64,000 nt of DNA. Source: Mariniblastus sp. GTDB taxonomy: Bacteria > Planctomycetota > Planctomycetia > Pirellulales > Pirellulaceae. Position 1 is the first letter of the stretch. The number at the start of each line of letters is the position of its first letter. The notes beneath the pieces are model-generated. The model had not been told where the DNA came from. It saw nothing but the letters and a program-made list of their open reading frames with translations, and ran no database searches. The translations under genes were made by a program, and so were the position numbers. The stretch lies in assembly GCA_022447605.1 (NCBI GenBank), contig JAKVBG010000013.1, positions 36,741-100,740 of the forward strand, given 5' to 3'. This document shows, piece by piece, positions 1 through 8,091 of the stretch.

Positions 1-1
1 G

Positions 2-646
2 AATGCCGACACGGGTGACGTCGTCTGGGAACTGGAGACGGGTGACCAGGTGCGGTGCAGTGCCACCGTGATCGAGAACCGGGCCTTCGTGGCGGGCTGC
101 GACGGCAGCCTGCATATCATCGATCTGGACCAGGGAAAAGAAGTCGGAAGCGTCGTGATCGAATCGCCCACAGGTGTCACACCGGCCGCCCGGGGAGACG
201 ATGTCTTTGTAGGGACCGAACAAGCAGGGTTTTACGCGATCAACTGGAAAACGGCCCAGTTGAAGTGGAAATACGATGACCCCCAGGGGGGGCTGGCGAC
301 GCGCAGCTGCCCTGCCATCCAGGGGAAACACGTCGTTCTCGGTGCCAACAATCGGAAAGTCTACTCACTCAATGCCGAAACGGGCCAAGTCAACTGGACG
401 ACCGTCTTGAAGAGTAAAATCGTCTCCTCCCCCGTGATTGTGGACGGTCGTGTGTTGGTCGGCTCGACCGATGGGCGTTTCTACGAATTGAACCTCGAAA
501 CGGGTGAAATTGTCTGGCAAAAAGAGCTGCGGGGTGGGATCATCGGTTCCCCGGCGGTCGGCTTTGGCCGAGTCGTTATTGCGACGGATCGAGGTGTGGT
601 CTATTGTCTAGGTGACAAAGACGCGAGCAAGCAGGACATTCCCTGA
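2..646 (+). CDS. PQQ-like beta-propeller protein, 5' truncated
   Basis: The reading frame is open from the left edge of the window, so the N-terminus is missing and only about 214 residues are visible. Repeats of roughly 40 residues carry the PQQ/BamB-blade signature, in which 'N-A-x-T-G-x-V-x-W' is followed by a short strand (for example NADTGDVVWEL, NAETGQVNWTT, NLETGEIVWQK). In this family the blades form an eight-bladed propeller, usually periplasmic, acting in protein interaction or in quinoprotein dehydrogenases. No catalytic residue can be assigned from this fragment, so its role is unknown. The next gene begins 23 bases after the stop on the same strand, so the two may be cotranscribed. 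Confidence 0.85.
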   Translation, partial: NADTGDVVWELETGDQVRCSATVIENRAFVAGCDGSLHIIDLDQGKEVGSVVIESPTGVTPAARGDDVFVGTEQAGFYAINWKTAQLKWKYDDPQGGLATRSCPAIQGKHVVLGANNRKVYSLNAETGQVNWTTVLKSKIVSSPVIVDGRVLVGSTDGRFYELNLETGEIVWQKELRGGIIGSPAVGFGRVVIATDRGVVYCLGDKDASKQDIP

Positions 647-669
647 ACGGAAACAGATTGACTTAATCC

Positions 670-1977
670 ATGTCTTCTGAATCGACCAAAACCGAAGTTG
701 GCAGCTACTTCATCTCCAACTACCCACCTTTCTCACAATGGCAGAAGGATGAGCTGGAGCTGGTAAAAAAAGCGATGGCCGAGCCTCCCCGCCCGGTTCC
801 GCTGGGGTTGTACCTGCATATCCCGTTCTGCCGGAAACGCTGCAAGTTTTGCTATTTCAAGGTCTTTACGGACAAGAATGCCAAAGAGATTGAAACCTAC
901 GTGTCGGCGCTGTGCCGCGAGATCGAGTTGATCAGCCAGCAACCGGTGATGGGCGAGCGGCCATTTCGGTTCGTGTACTTCGGGGGAGGAACTCCTTCTT
1001 TTTTGAGTTCCCGTCAATTGATATCGCTGGTTGACCGATTGCGTCAGAACATCAACTGGGATTTGGCGGAAGAGGTCACGTTTGAATGTGAGCCGGGTAC
1101 GCTTCAGGAAAACAAGATCAAAACCCTCAAGGAATTAGGGGTCACGCGTTTGAGCCTAGGCGTTGAGAATTTCTCGGACAAGGTGCTGGAAGAGAACGGC
1201 CGGGCCCACCTGAGTAAGGAAGTTTACCGCTGCTGGGATTGGATCCAGGCGGCCCAGTTTGACAATGTCAACATCGACCTGATTTCGGGAATGGTGGGTG
1301 AAACCTGGGAGAACTGGAAAGATAATATCCGTCGAACGCTCGAGTTATCTCCCGAGAGCGTGACCATTTACCAGATGGAGTTGCCGTATAACACGGTGTA
1401 TTCCAAGGACATCCTGGGGAACAAGATTGAGACCCCGGTTGCCGATTGGCAGACCAAGCGTGATTGGCTGAATTACGCATTTGATGAATTCCTGTCCCAC
1501 GGCTACCACGTCAGCAGCGCCTACACGGTTTGCAAGGATGCGTCCAAGGTCAACTTCAGTTACCGAGATAACCTGTGGGAAGGCTCCGACCTGCTGGCCA
1601 CCGGGATCGCCAGTTTTGGGCACGTCTCCGGCGTGCATTACCAGAATTTGCCCGAGATGAAACAGTACCTGGAATCGCTGTTGGAGCGGGGGGAGTTGCC
1701 ACTGGGACGAGCGATGAAACCGACGGATCGGCAGTTGTTGATCCGGGAGATGATCTTACAGCTGAAGCGGGGATTTCTTGATGTCCCCTATTTTTCCGCG
1801 AAGTACGGCGTCAACATCGTGGAGCAATGGAAGCAGGAATTTGATCAACATCAGGCCGATGAGATGTTGACCGTGAGCCCGGAGCGAGTGGAACTGACGC
1901 GCCAAGGCCTGTTGCACGCCGACGGTTTGTTGCCGGTCTTCTTTGAGCCAGAGCACCGAGGGGTTCGTTACACGTGA
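670..1977 (+). CDS. HemN/HemW-like radical SAM protein
   Basis: The 435-residue protein is of the oxygen-independent coproporphyrinogen oxidase-like family. The radical SAM [4Fe-4S] motif is C54-x3-C58-x2-C61, followed by Tyr-Phe, and a GGGTP motif (about 105-109) contacts SAM. A HemN_C-type domain fills the last 120 residues or so. True HemN has a fourth cysteine two residues after the third. Here that position is Phe, as in HemW and class C radical SAM methyltransferases, so porphyrinogen decarboxylation is unlikely. Haem chaperone or an unknown methyl- or alkyl-transfer reaction are both possible. It is followed 76 bases downstream by a GcvH-like carrier, which hints at a joint pathway. 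The family call is firm; the substrate is unknown. Confidence 0.85.
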   Translation: MSSESTKTEVGSYFISNYPPFSQWQKDELELVKKAMAEPPRPVPLGLYLHIPFCRKRCKFCYFKVFTDKNAKEIETYVSALCREIELISQQPVMGERPFRFVYFGGGTPSFLSSRQLISLVDRLRQNINWDLAEEVTFECEPGTLQENKIKTLKELGVTRLSLGVENFSDKVLEENGRAHLSKEVYRCWDWIQAAQFDNVNIDLISGMVGETWENWKDNIRRTLELSPESVTIYQMELPYNTVYSKDILGNKIETPVADWQTKRDWLNYAFDEFLSHGYHVSSAYTVCKDASKVNFSYRDNLWEGSDLLATGIASFGHVSGVHYQNLPEMKQYLESLLERGELPLGRAMKPTDRQLLIREMILQLKRGFLDVPYFSAKYGVNIVEQWKQEFDQHQADEMLTVSPERVELTRQGLLHADGLLPVFFEPEHRGVRYT

Positions 1978-2053
1978 TCTGCCCGGTTGGCCCTGCGGCC
2001 GCGAAATCCAGATACGATTCGGAAGCCGGTAAGCGGCAGTCAAGGTCGGTGGC

Positions 2054-2509
2054 ATGAAGGAGAATCTCGTTTTCATGATGGGTGAATTCGAGGCCGAGTT
2101 CCCCTGCCAGTTGACGTATGCTTCCAATCACATGTGGGCATGTCCCCAAGGGGAGACCGTGCGATTCGGCTTTAGCGCCTATGCGGTCCGGTTGTTGCAG
2201 GATGTCTATTTCCTGGACTGGATGATCGAGTCACCGGTCGACCTGGTGGCCGGGCAGGAGATCGGCTCGATCGAGAGCAAGAAAGCGGAAAGCTCGCTGT
2301 ACGCGCCGGTGCCAGGCCGGCTCGAGCAGTTCAACGAGGAGTTGTTGGAGGATCCCTCTGCCATCAACACGGATAAGTATGGCCAGGGTTGGCTGTTTGA
2401 GATGCAGACGACTTCCAGCGAGCTGCTATCGGCCGAGGAATACCTCGAACAGCTGGCTTCGGTCTGGGACAAGACGCAGCGGACGATCAAAGGGCAGCTG
2501 AACGAATGA
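2054..2509 (+). CDS. GcvH-like lipoyl carrier protein
   Basis: The 151-residue protein resembles the H protein of the glycine cleavage system along most of its length. The lipoylation hairpin reads E-S-K-K-A, with Lys77 expected to carry lipoate, followed by LYAPVPG and a C-terminal D-K-Y-G-Q-G-W-L segment. H proteins shuttle an aminomethyl or dithiol group on lipoate between partner enzymes. No gcvT or gcvP is nearby. Instead the neighbours are a radical SAM protein, a SnoaL-like protein and a ferredoxin, so this may be a specialised carrier rather than the housekeeping H protein. The stop overlaps the next start by four bases (ATGA), indicating translational coupling. An alternative start exists at Met8 or Met9. 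Confidence 0.82.
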   Translation: MKENLVFMMGEFEAEFPCQLTYASNHMWACPQGETVRFGFSAYAVRLLQDVYFLDWMIESPVDLVAGQEIGSIESKKAESSLYAPVPGRLEQFNEELLEDPSAINTDKYGQGWLFEMQTTSSELLSAEEYLEQLASVWDKTQRTIKGQLNE

Positions 2510-2898
2510 CGCTTACGCATGATTACGTCCAGCAAGTTTTTGCGTTGCTCGAACAAGGCCAAATTGACCGTTATTTGTCAGAGTATGTGGCCGAGGATGT
2601 GCAATGGACTATCACCGGTTCCAATGTGCTGGCCGACACTTACACTTCGCGTGACGATTTTGTGAACCGGGCGATTACCAGGCTGAAAGCTTCACTCGCC
2701 GGCAGTATTCGATGGGAGGTCCATCACGTTTATGTTGATGGGGACACGGCCGTCGTTGAAATGACATCGATCGCCACCGCCAAAAAAGGCCATCCCTATC
2801 GCAACGAATATGTTTGGATCCAGCGATTTGAAGCGGGCAAGATTGTCGAGGCCCGGGTTTATTATGATGACGTATTGGTCGACAAGACGATGCTCTAG
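2506..2898 (+). CDS. SnoaL-like/NTF2-fold protein
   Basis: The 130-residue protein fits the NTF2-like (SnoaL, ketosteroid isomerase-related) alpha+beta cone fold. It has an N-terminal helix containing 'Y-L-S-E-Y-V-A-E-D-V-x-W', a middle strand pattern, and a C-terminal 'G-K-I-V-E-A-R-V-Y-Y-D' strand typical of this group. Family members are small-molecule isomerases, cyclases or binding proteins, and sequence alone does not predict the ligand. It overlaps the GcvH-like gene by four bases, so it is translated from the same message and probably belongs to the same process. No transmembrane segment or signal peptide is seen. Confidence 0.75.
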   Translation: MTLTHDYVQQVFALLEQGQIDRYLSEYVAEDVQWTITGSNVLADTYTSRDDFVNRAITRLKASLAGSIRWEVHHVYVDGDTAVVEMTSIATAKKGHPYRNEYVWIQRFEAGKIVEARVYYDDVLVDKTML

Positions 2899-3136
2899 TC
2901 CAGGCCGATCTCACCATTGGCAAAGTGGATTGATTGGACTTGCCAGCAACAGGGTTTCTTTTTTCCGGTAGATGAACAGCCTGCCTCCTGGCTGGGCGGG
3001 CGGGTTCCCCGGCCAGCCGGAGCGTGTCGAATTACCGGCAAGTCGTCCCGGCGGAAAGGTCTTCCCGTTTTGGCCTGATATTCGAGTCGATTTCTGGTAA
3101 AATTGTGCTGATCCAGACACTCAACGACGGTTCAGT

Positions 3137-4171
3137 ATGTCCAAACGTATCGCAGTTGTCATTTCGCAAAGCCCGAGCAAGAATCCGGCCAAACGGAAGC
3201 TGGAAGAGGATGTCGTGCTTGGCCTGATGCTTGAACCGGGCATTGATGTAACGGTGGTACCGAATCTTTACGATATCAAACCGGACAGTACCGGCATGTT
3301 GGCGCTGCAGGGCTTGGGGGGCAACCTCGTTGTCTTGGCCTGGCACTACGAACGGGCCACGCATTGGATCCTGGATCGTCATGGAATTCACGGTCATGTG
3401 GGTGAGACCTTGATTCAGAGTGATCCGGATGAAGAACCGGACGAAGAGTCACCTGCCGAAGAGGACAAGCAGCGGGTGATTGAAACCCGCGAGGTTCCCA
3501 ATCGTCGTATCTATGCCATTGACCTGAGAGCGACCAACAAGCCCCAGGACTACATTGACGAAATCAAGCGAATCCACTCCGAAAACAATGTTAAGGTCGT
3601 TGGCCTGGGGGACCTGATCGGGGGTCCAGCCGGCACGGCGATGCGGCCCAATGGTGAGGCAAACGGCGCGGAGACGAAAGAAGGCGATTCAATTCTCAAT
3701 CGAATTGAACCTGAGGGAGGTCGCCGCTGGTATCCGGTAATCGATTACAGCCGTTGCACCAACTGCATGGAGTGTGTCGATTTCTGCCTGTTTGGCGTGT
3801 ATGGCGTTGATCGTATCGATACGATTCTGGTCGAGCAGCCGGACAACTGTCGCAAAGGTTGTCCCGCCTGCAGCCGTGTCTGCCCCGAGAACGCGATCAT
3901 GTTTCCGCAGCACAAGACGCCGGCGATTGCAGGTTCGGCCGAATCGGCGGCCAGCATGAAGATCGATCTTTCCCAATTGTTTGGCGCTCCGGCCGAGGGG
4001 AAGACGGCGGCCGAGATTGCTTCAATCGAGCGCGACGAACAGCTGATTATGGCTGGGCGAGACGCGGTCGGCAGCCAAGCGGTCCTGGCCAAACGACAGG
4101 GTGATATCGAAGCGGGCCCGGCCGATGAACTGGATGACCTGGTCGACCAGTTGAACGACCTCGATATCTAG
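3137..4171 (+). CDS. 4Fe-4S ferredoxin-domain protein with acidic linker
   Basis: The protein has 344 residues. Residues 1-150 form an unrecognised alpha/beta region with an acidic stretch around 96-112. Then comes a two-cluster ferredoxin domain: C207-x2-C210-x2-C213-x3-C217 and C238-x3-C242-x2-C245-x3-C249-P. The second motif has x3 instead of x2 after its first cysteine. The final 90 residues are acidic and lack cysteine. The two clusters imply low-potential electron transfer, for instance to the nearby radical SAM proteins, which need a reductant; that link is inference. It lies 238 bases after the SnoaL-like gene on the same strand, so it may have its own promoter. It has no signal peptide and is probably cytosolic. 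Confidence 0.82.
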   Translation: MSKRIAVVISQSPSKNPAKRKLEEDVVLGLMLEPGIDVTVVPNLYDIKPDSTGMLALQGLGGNLVVLAWHYERATHWILDRHGIHGHVGETLIQSDPDEEPDEESPAEEDKQRVIETREVPNRRIYAIDLRATNKPQDYIDEIKRIHSENNVKVVGLGDLIGGPAGTAMRPNGEANGAETKEGDSILNRIEPEGGRRWYPVIDYSRCTNCMECVDFCLFGVYGVDRIDTILVEQPDNCRKGCPACSRVCPENAIMFPQHKTPAIAGSAESAASMKIDLSQLFGAPAEGKTAAEIASIERDEQLIMAGRDAVGSQAVLAKRQGDIEAGPADELDDLVDQLNDLDI

Positions 4172-4208
4172 TTAGGTCAGGCCCCTAATCGTTTGGTTTG
4201 CCCATTTT

Positions 4209-4883
4209 TCAGGGCGCAGCCCGTTCTATGATGTGGCCAAAGAAATCGTACGCTTGGGAGAGGTATTCCTTGATCTGGTCCGGGTGAACCTGCTTGTTCG
4301 GCCGGTAGAAAATCAGGGCCCCATCCTTCCCTTCAATGCAGTAGCCCTGGAAACGGGCCAGGAAATCGATCCACTCCGCATCAAAAAAATCCCGGATGCC
4401 CTGTTCGTCTTCCCCCTGCAGGAAGAACATCCGAGAGAACTCCGGATACTCTTCGAAGTCGATGTCCTGGACGCCTAAGGCGCCAATCAGTTTATGTAGG
4501 ATCCCTTGGGGTTGCAGGTTGAACCTCGGCAGCACAATCTGGTCGGAGAGCAGGGCGATGACCGATTGGGTATAAGATTTCGTGGAATCGCCGGATCCAG
4601 AAACATACGAGTAATCGAAGATACCGATGGTCAGCTCACCCGTATCACCGCAAATCATCTTGGACGACTTGCCGCTGCGTCCGCTGCGAAAGAGTGAGAG
4701 ATCGGAAATCGATTGAAAGAGTGAATGTTGGCCATCTTCGATATATTCGAGGCCCAGCTCATCGGCCACTTCGCGAAGCCGTTTTTTTCTCCTGTACTGG
4801 AACCAGGCGTAAACCACCTTGCCAACCAGACCGAATACGATCAAGCCGACGATCGCGTAAAACATGAGGTTGCCAGGTAACAT
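4209..4883 (-). CDS. Single-pass membrane protein of unknown function
   Basis: The 224-residue protein has one hydrophobic segment at about residues 7-27, followed by a basic stretch (YRRKKRLR) that would face the cytosol. A soluble domain of about 180 residues follows, with alternating strand-like segments and a Gly/Ser-rich turn (YVSGSGDS). The middle part resembles DUF3137-type membrane proteins in layout, but I cannot assign it firmly. It begins 42 bases after the radical SAM gene that precedes it on the same strand, so the two are probably cotranscribed and may share a job at the membrane. Confidence 0.6.
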   Translation of the reverse strand: MLPGNLMFYAIVGLIVFGLVGKVVYAWFQYRRKKRLREVADELGLEYIEDGQHSLFQSISDLSLFRSGRSGKSSKMICGDTGELTIGIFDYSYVSGSGDSTKSYTQSVIALLSDQIVLPRFNLQPQGILHKLIGALGVQDIDFEEYPEFSRMFFLQGEDEQGIRDFFDAEWIDFLARFQGYCIEGKDGALIFYRPNKQVHPDQIKEYLSQAYDFFGHIIERAAP

Positions 4884-4925
4884 GGAGTCTCTTTCGGTTG
4901 CTCGGAATGATCGACGATGAAGTGG

Positions 4926-6203
4926 TCAGCGCCCAATCTGGACCAGATCGTTGGACGGGGGAGGCGCGTGATCCTGGGGGTCCTGCCATTGCTCGGCATC
5001 GAAATTTTGCCGATACACCCCGTACTCGTGATAAGCAATTTTCTTGGCGATCCGGTAAGCCCAGCTCCGTTCCGGGATCGGCTCCATATCGGGTGCATAC
5101 TGGGAGGGATGCCGGGCAGCGGCCTGCAACTCGGCCATCGCCGTTTTCCGGGCGGTTGCGTCGGAGGCATCATGCCGGTTGACCAGGGCCTCGATCAGGT
5201 CGGGTCGCTCCAGCGCGATACAACCCCGGGTGCTGGAAGCGGCCATTTTACGGAAATCCCGCAGGAACTCGGACTCGTTGAATACGACGTCCAGCGGACG
5301 TTCATCGTGAATCGACTCTTTGGAAAACTGGATCACAGGGCAAGGTTCGATATCTCCCCAAGGGTTGATATGGTGGGTAAAGCCGGTGGCCGCCGGGCAG
5401 AGTGCCTGCCCATCGGCGTCGTAGTAGGCGTCAATCACGATGATCGGTTTCTTGCATCTCATTTCGACGACAAATTCACGGGCTTTCCGTTGCTGCTCAG
5501 GTGAGAGGGCGAGTTCAGGCGTCGACTCGGGACCGACCGGTCGGTAGATGTGGAACCAGGTATACAACACGCCCATCTCGATCAGCCGGTCGACCCACTT
5601 TTCGGTCAACAGGTCTTCGTAGTTGGTCTGGCACAGGCTGGTGCACACGCCCGTCATTACCCGGTTGTCCAGGCAGTTCTGCAATCCACGCATTGTGTCC
5701 GAATAGACACCCTCCTTGCCACGCCGTTGGTCACTGATGATCTCCGAGCCCTCAACGCTGACCAGCGGGGTGACATTGCCGCACTTCCTCAACCTCTTGG
5801 CTACTTTGTCGGTGATGAAGTGGCCATTGGTGAACACCTGGAAATAGGCATCCGGGTGGGCCTCCAGGACTTCAAACAGCTCTTTATGCATAAACGGCTC
5901 GCCACCGAGCAGGCCAAAAAATGAGTTTCCCATTTTCTTGGCGGTTCGAATGGTCCGGTTCAAAGCGTCCACATCAATCTTCTGCTGCTTGTGAGCGACG
6001 TCGACCCAGCAGCCCTGACATCTCAGGTTGCAGCTGTTGATGATGGAGATATAGAGGTAGGGTGGAAAGAACTGTCCGTTTTTCAACCGCTTCTTGTGTT
6101 TTTGGACTGAACCCAGTCCTTTGATTCCCATGTTCCAGAACAGCTTCCACAAAAGCCGTTTGTCGGTTTCCAGCAACATGCGTTTCGCCATGCGAAAGTA
6201 CAT
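4926..6203 (-). CDS. Radical SAM protein with SPASM-like C-terminus
   Basis: The 425-residue protein carries the radical SAM motif C58-x3-C62-x2-C65-W, with LLGGEP (GGE motif) about 40 residues later. The C-terminal part has further cysteines in 'A-L-C-P-A-A' and 'G-D-I-E-P-C-P-V-I', plus a later 'R-G-C', which resembles a SPASM or twitch region binding auxiliary clusters. Such enzymes modify peptides or assemble cofactors, or act on lipids as in the HpnH branch. No precursor peptide was recognised nearby. It is divergent from the DUF2927-like gene and leads into the membrane protein gene downstream. An alternative start is Met5. The substrate is unknown. Confidence 0.8.
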   Translation of the reverse strand: MYFRMAKRMLLETDKRLLWKLFWNMGIKGLGSVQKHKKRLKNGQFFPPYLYISIINSCNLRCQGCWVDVAHKQQKIDVDALNRTIRTAKKMGNSFFGLLGGEPFMHKELFEVLEAHPDAYFQVFTNGHFITDKVAKRLRKCGNVTPLVSVEGSEIISDQRRGKEGVYSDTMRGLQNCLDNRVMTGVCTSLCQTNYEDLLTEKWVDRLIEMGVLYTWFHIYRPVGPESTPELALSPEQQRKAREFVVEMRCKKPIIVIDAYYDADGQALCPAATGFTHHINPWGDIEPCPVIQFSKESIHDERPLDVVFNESEFLRDFRKMAASSTRGCIALERPDLIEALVNRHDASDATARKTAMAELQAAARHPSQYAPDMEPIPERSWAYRIAKKIAYHEYGVYRQNFDAEQWQDPQDHAPPPSNDLVQIGR

Positions 6204-6346
6204 TCAGTTCTCCGTTTTCAATACGGGCCCGTCGACTGCGCCGCCGCAGCCCACCTCTTTCGTCTCCCGATTACCCGATATTATACCGGAATCCCTGTCC
6301 AACGCACGGTACAATGAACGGATCAGCCGTTTGAAACGAGGTACAA

Positions 6347-7105
6347 ATGAAAGAATCCAGCAGGAAATCGGGTGAGGTGGCCAGCTACAGGATGATTGGC
6401 AGGACAGGGACGGCCAGCCTGTTGCTGGCCAGTTTTCTTTCCCTCTTCCTGCCGGTCGACTCAGCCTCAGGCCAGTTGGACAAGGAGACGATCCGATTTG
6501 TTGGCGACGTCCTGGTGGGTACCGAATACGGGACCAAAGTTGAGGAGCAGGTCGTCTACCGCTGGGAGACGCCCCCCCGGCTCAGCACGTTTGGGGATGG
6601 CAGCCACCACCCGGCCATCGTCCAAAAAACAGTGGCACACATCAATGAGTTCCTGCCGGCCAATCGTCGGATAGCAATGCTCGATCCAAATGACGACTCG
6701 GCCACGATCAAGCTCTACTTTGTCCCATTCAAAGAGTTTGAACCACTTGCCAAGGCGGAAGGTTTCGAGGTGTCCGACGCGGACTGGGGTGTCTTTTACA
6801 TGCGCTGGAACCGGTTTTGCGAAATAGAATCGGCTATTGTCTTGATTGCCGATGACAAGTTGAACGGACGCCGGATGCAACATTTCCTGTTAGAGGAATT
6901 GACTCAGTCCCTGGGGTTGGCAGGTGATTCGCGTCGCTTCAAGGAGAGTGTCTTCTATGAAGATCTCGATGAAAGGGAGTTTGGCACAGCGATCGAACTG
7001 AGCAACCTGGACCGCAAGCTGATTCGTTTCCTGTATGAACACGTACAGCCTGGCACTTCGGCGGTGGAACTGGGTGTTTTGCTGGAGCGCCACTGGCAAC
7101 CTTGA
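6347..7105 (+). CDS. Exported DUF2927-like protein
   Basis: The 252-residue protein has a hydrophobic signal segment (about residues 21-40, ending near SASGQ). The remainder resembles DUF2927: a strand with 'I-K-L-Y-F-V-P', a central 'W-x-R' region, and the typical 'L-L-E-E-L-T-Q-S-L-G-L' helix followed by 'F-Y-E-D'. The function of the family is not established. I kept the ATG at 6347 because GAGG lies a few bases upstream. Met16 at 6392 would also leave a complete signal peptide. Confidence 0.72.
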   Translation: MKESSRKSGEVASYRMIGRTGTASLLLASFLSLFLPVDSASGQLDKETIRFVGDVLVGTEYGTKVEEQVVYRWETPPRLSTFGDGSHHPAIVQKTVAHINEFLPANRRIAMLDPNDDSATIKLYFVPFKEFEPLAKAEGFEVSDADWGVFYMRWNRFCEIESAIVLIADDKLNGRRMQHFLLEELTQSLGLAGDSRRFKESVFYEDLDEREFGTAIELSNLDRKLIRFLYEHVQPGTSAVELGVLLERHWQP

Positions 7106-7205
7106 GGGAGCCCGGAACGATAGTCTGGCTGAGCGCATAACGCCGCAAGACAAAAGCCGGGATCGCCAGGCCCCAAAGCAATAGACAACACCGCGGACCG
7201 CCGCC

Positions 7206-8006
7206 TTACTTCTGTTTGCCGGTGTTCAAGCGTTCCAGTACGGATTTCAGGCGGCCACGGTTACCCGTGGTGGGTGCTGGGAGTTCTTCACTTCCCCGCT
7301 TGCCGGTCTGCCCCGGCTCGGCCGTAGCAGGCGGGACGAGGTCAGATGGTTCAATCGTTTGGCGGCGCGCTTTATCCACGGTGATGGGCCCCGATGCCGG
7401 TACCACCGGCTGCCGCGCTTGCTGAGTGCGGACCACAGGTTCCTCGCGAACCAGATCCCAAGCTTGATCCGGCTTGCGAAACACGTAGCGTCCTGGTTGT
7501 TCGATGGAGACGGCCTTTTCCGGTAATCCGTCTGCGGGGGAGAATTCGACGGTCCAGCGCTGGTTCCCGGCCAGCTGGATTTTGCGACCCGGTTTGAGTC
7601 GGTACGGGGTCCCGTTCAACCGGTAGTCGATCGGACCTTCGGCCGAGGCGGGCAGGACCAGGGTTCGGGGTTCGTAAGGGACCGGGGGGGCGAGCGCGTT
7701 GTTGGGATAGGCCATCCGCTTGGCGGGTGGTTGGGAACCGCCCAGCAGGAAGGAGCCAATTCTCAGCCCCTGACCTCGACCGAGTTGGACACCCTGACCG
7801 GCTGGTCCGAATCGGGCCCGCCCGGCACCGAATTGAACACCATTGGCGCCGCCGATCCGGATACCCGAGCCGCCCCCAATCACGACTCCATCGGGGCCAC
7901 CAATCTGGATCTGCCCGCGTTGGGCCAGTAATTCGTTGTAACTGCCGGGGATGACCAGCAGGGTCGCCATCAGGAGGAGCGACCAGAGAGCCATTTTCAG
8001 TTTCAT
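7206..8006 (-). CDS. Secreted protein with Gly-rich repeats
   Basis: The 266-residue protein begins with a clear signal peptide (hydrophobic core about residues 6-21, ending near LLAQ). Residues 30-90 hold short imperfect repeats of the type 'I-G-G-x-x-G-V/I-x-I/F-G', giving a glycine-rich surface of short beta-strands. The middle part has 'I-D-Y-R-L-N-G-x-P-Y-x-L-K-P-G', which looks like a small beta-sandwich. The C-terminus is Pro/Thr-rich and basic. I do not recognise a family, and a wall or matrix role is only a guess. It follows the PQQ gene by 85 bases on the same strand, so an operon is possible. Confidence 0.65.
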   Translation of the reverse strand: MKLKMALWSLLLMATLLVIPGSYNELLAQRGQIQIGGPDGVVIGGGSGIRIGGANGVQFGAGRARFGPAGQGVQLGRGQGLRIGSFLLGGSQPPAKRMAYPNNALAPPVPYEPRTLVLPASAEGPIDYRLNGTPYRLKPGRKIQLAGNQRWTVEFSPADGLPEKAVSIEQPGRYVFRKPDQAWDLVREEPVVRTQQARQPVVPASGPITVDKARRQTIEPSDLVPPATAEPGQTGKRGSEELPAPTTGNRGRLKSVLERLNTGKQK

Positions 8007-8091
8007 GTTTGTTTCCAGAAAAAAGGTGTCATCCGTCCAAATCTCTTTCGGGTGCGGGCATCACCCAGTCGTGATTCTGTTGCCCGCCCAA

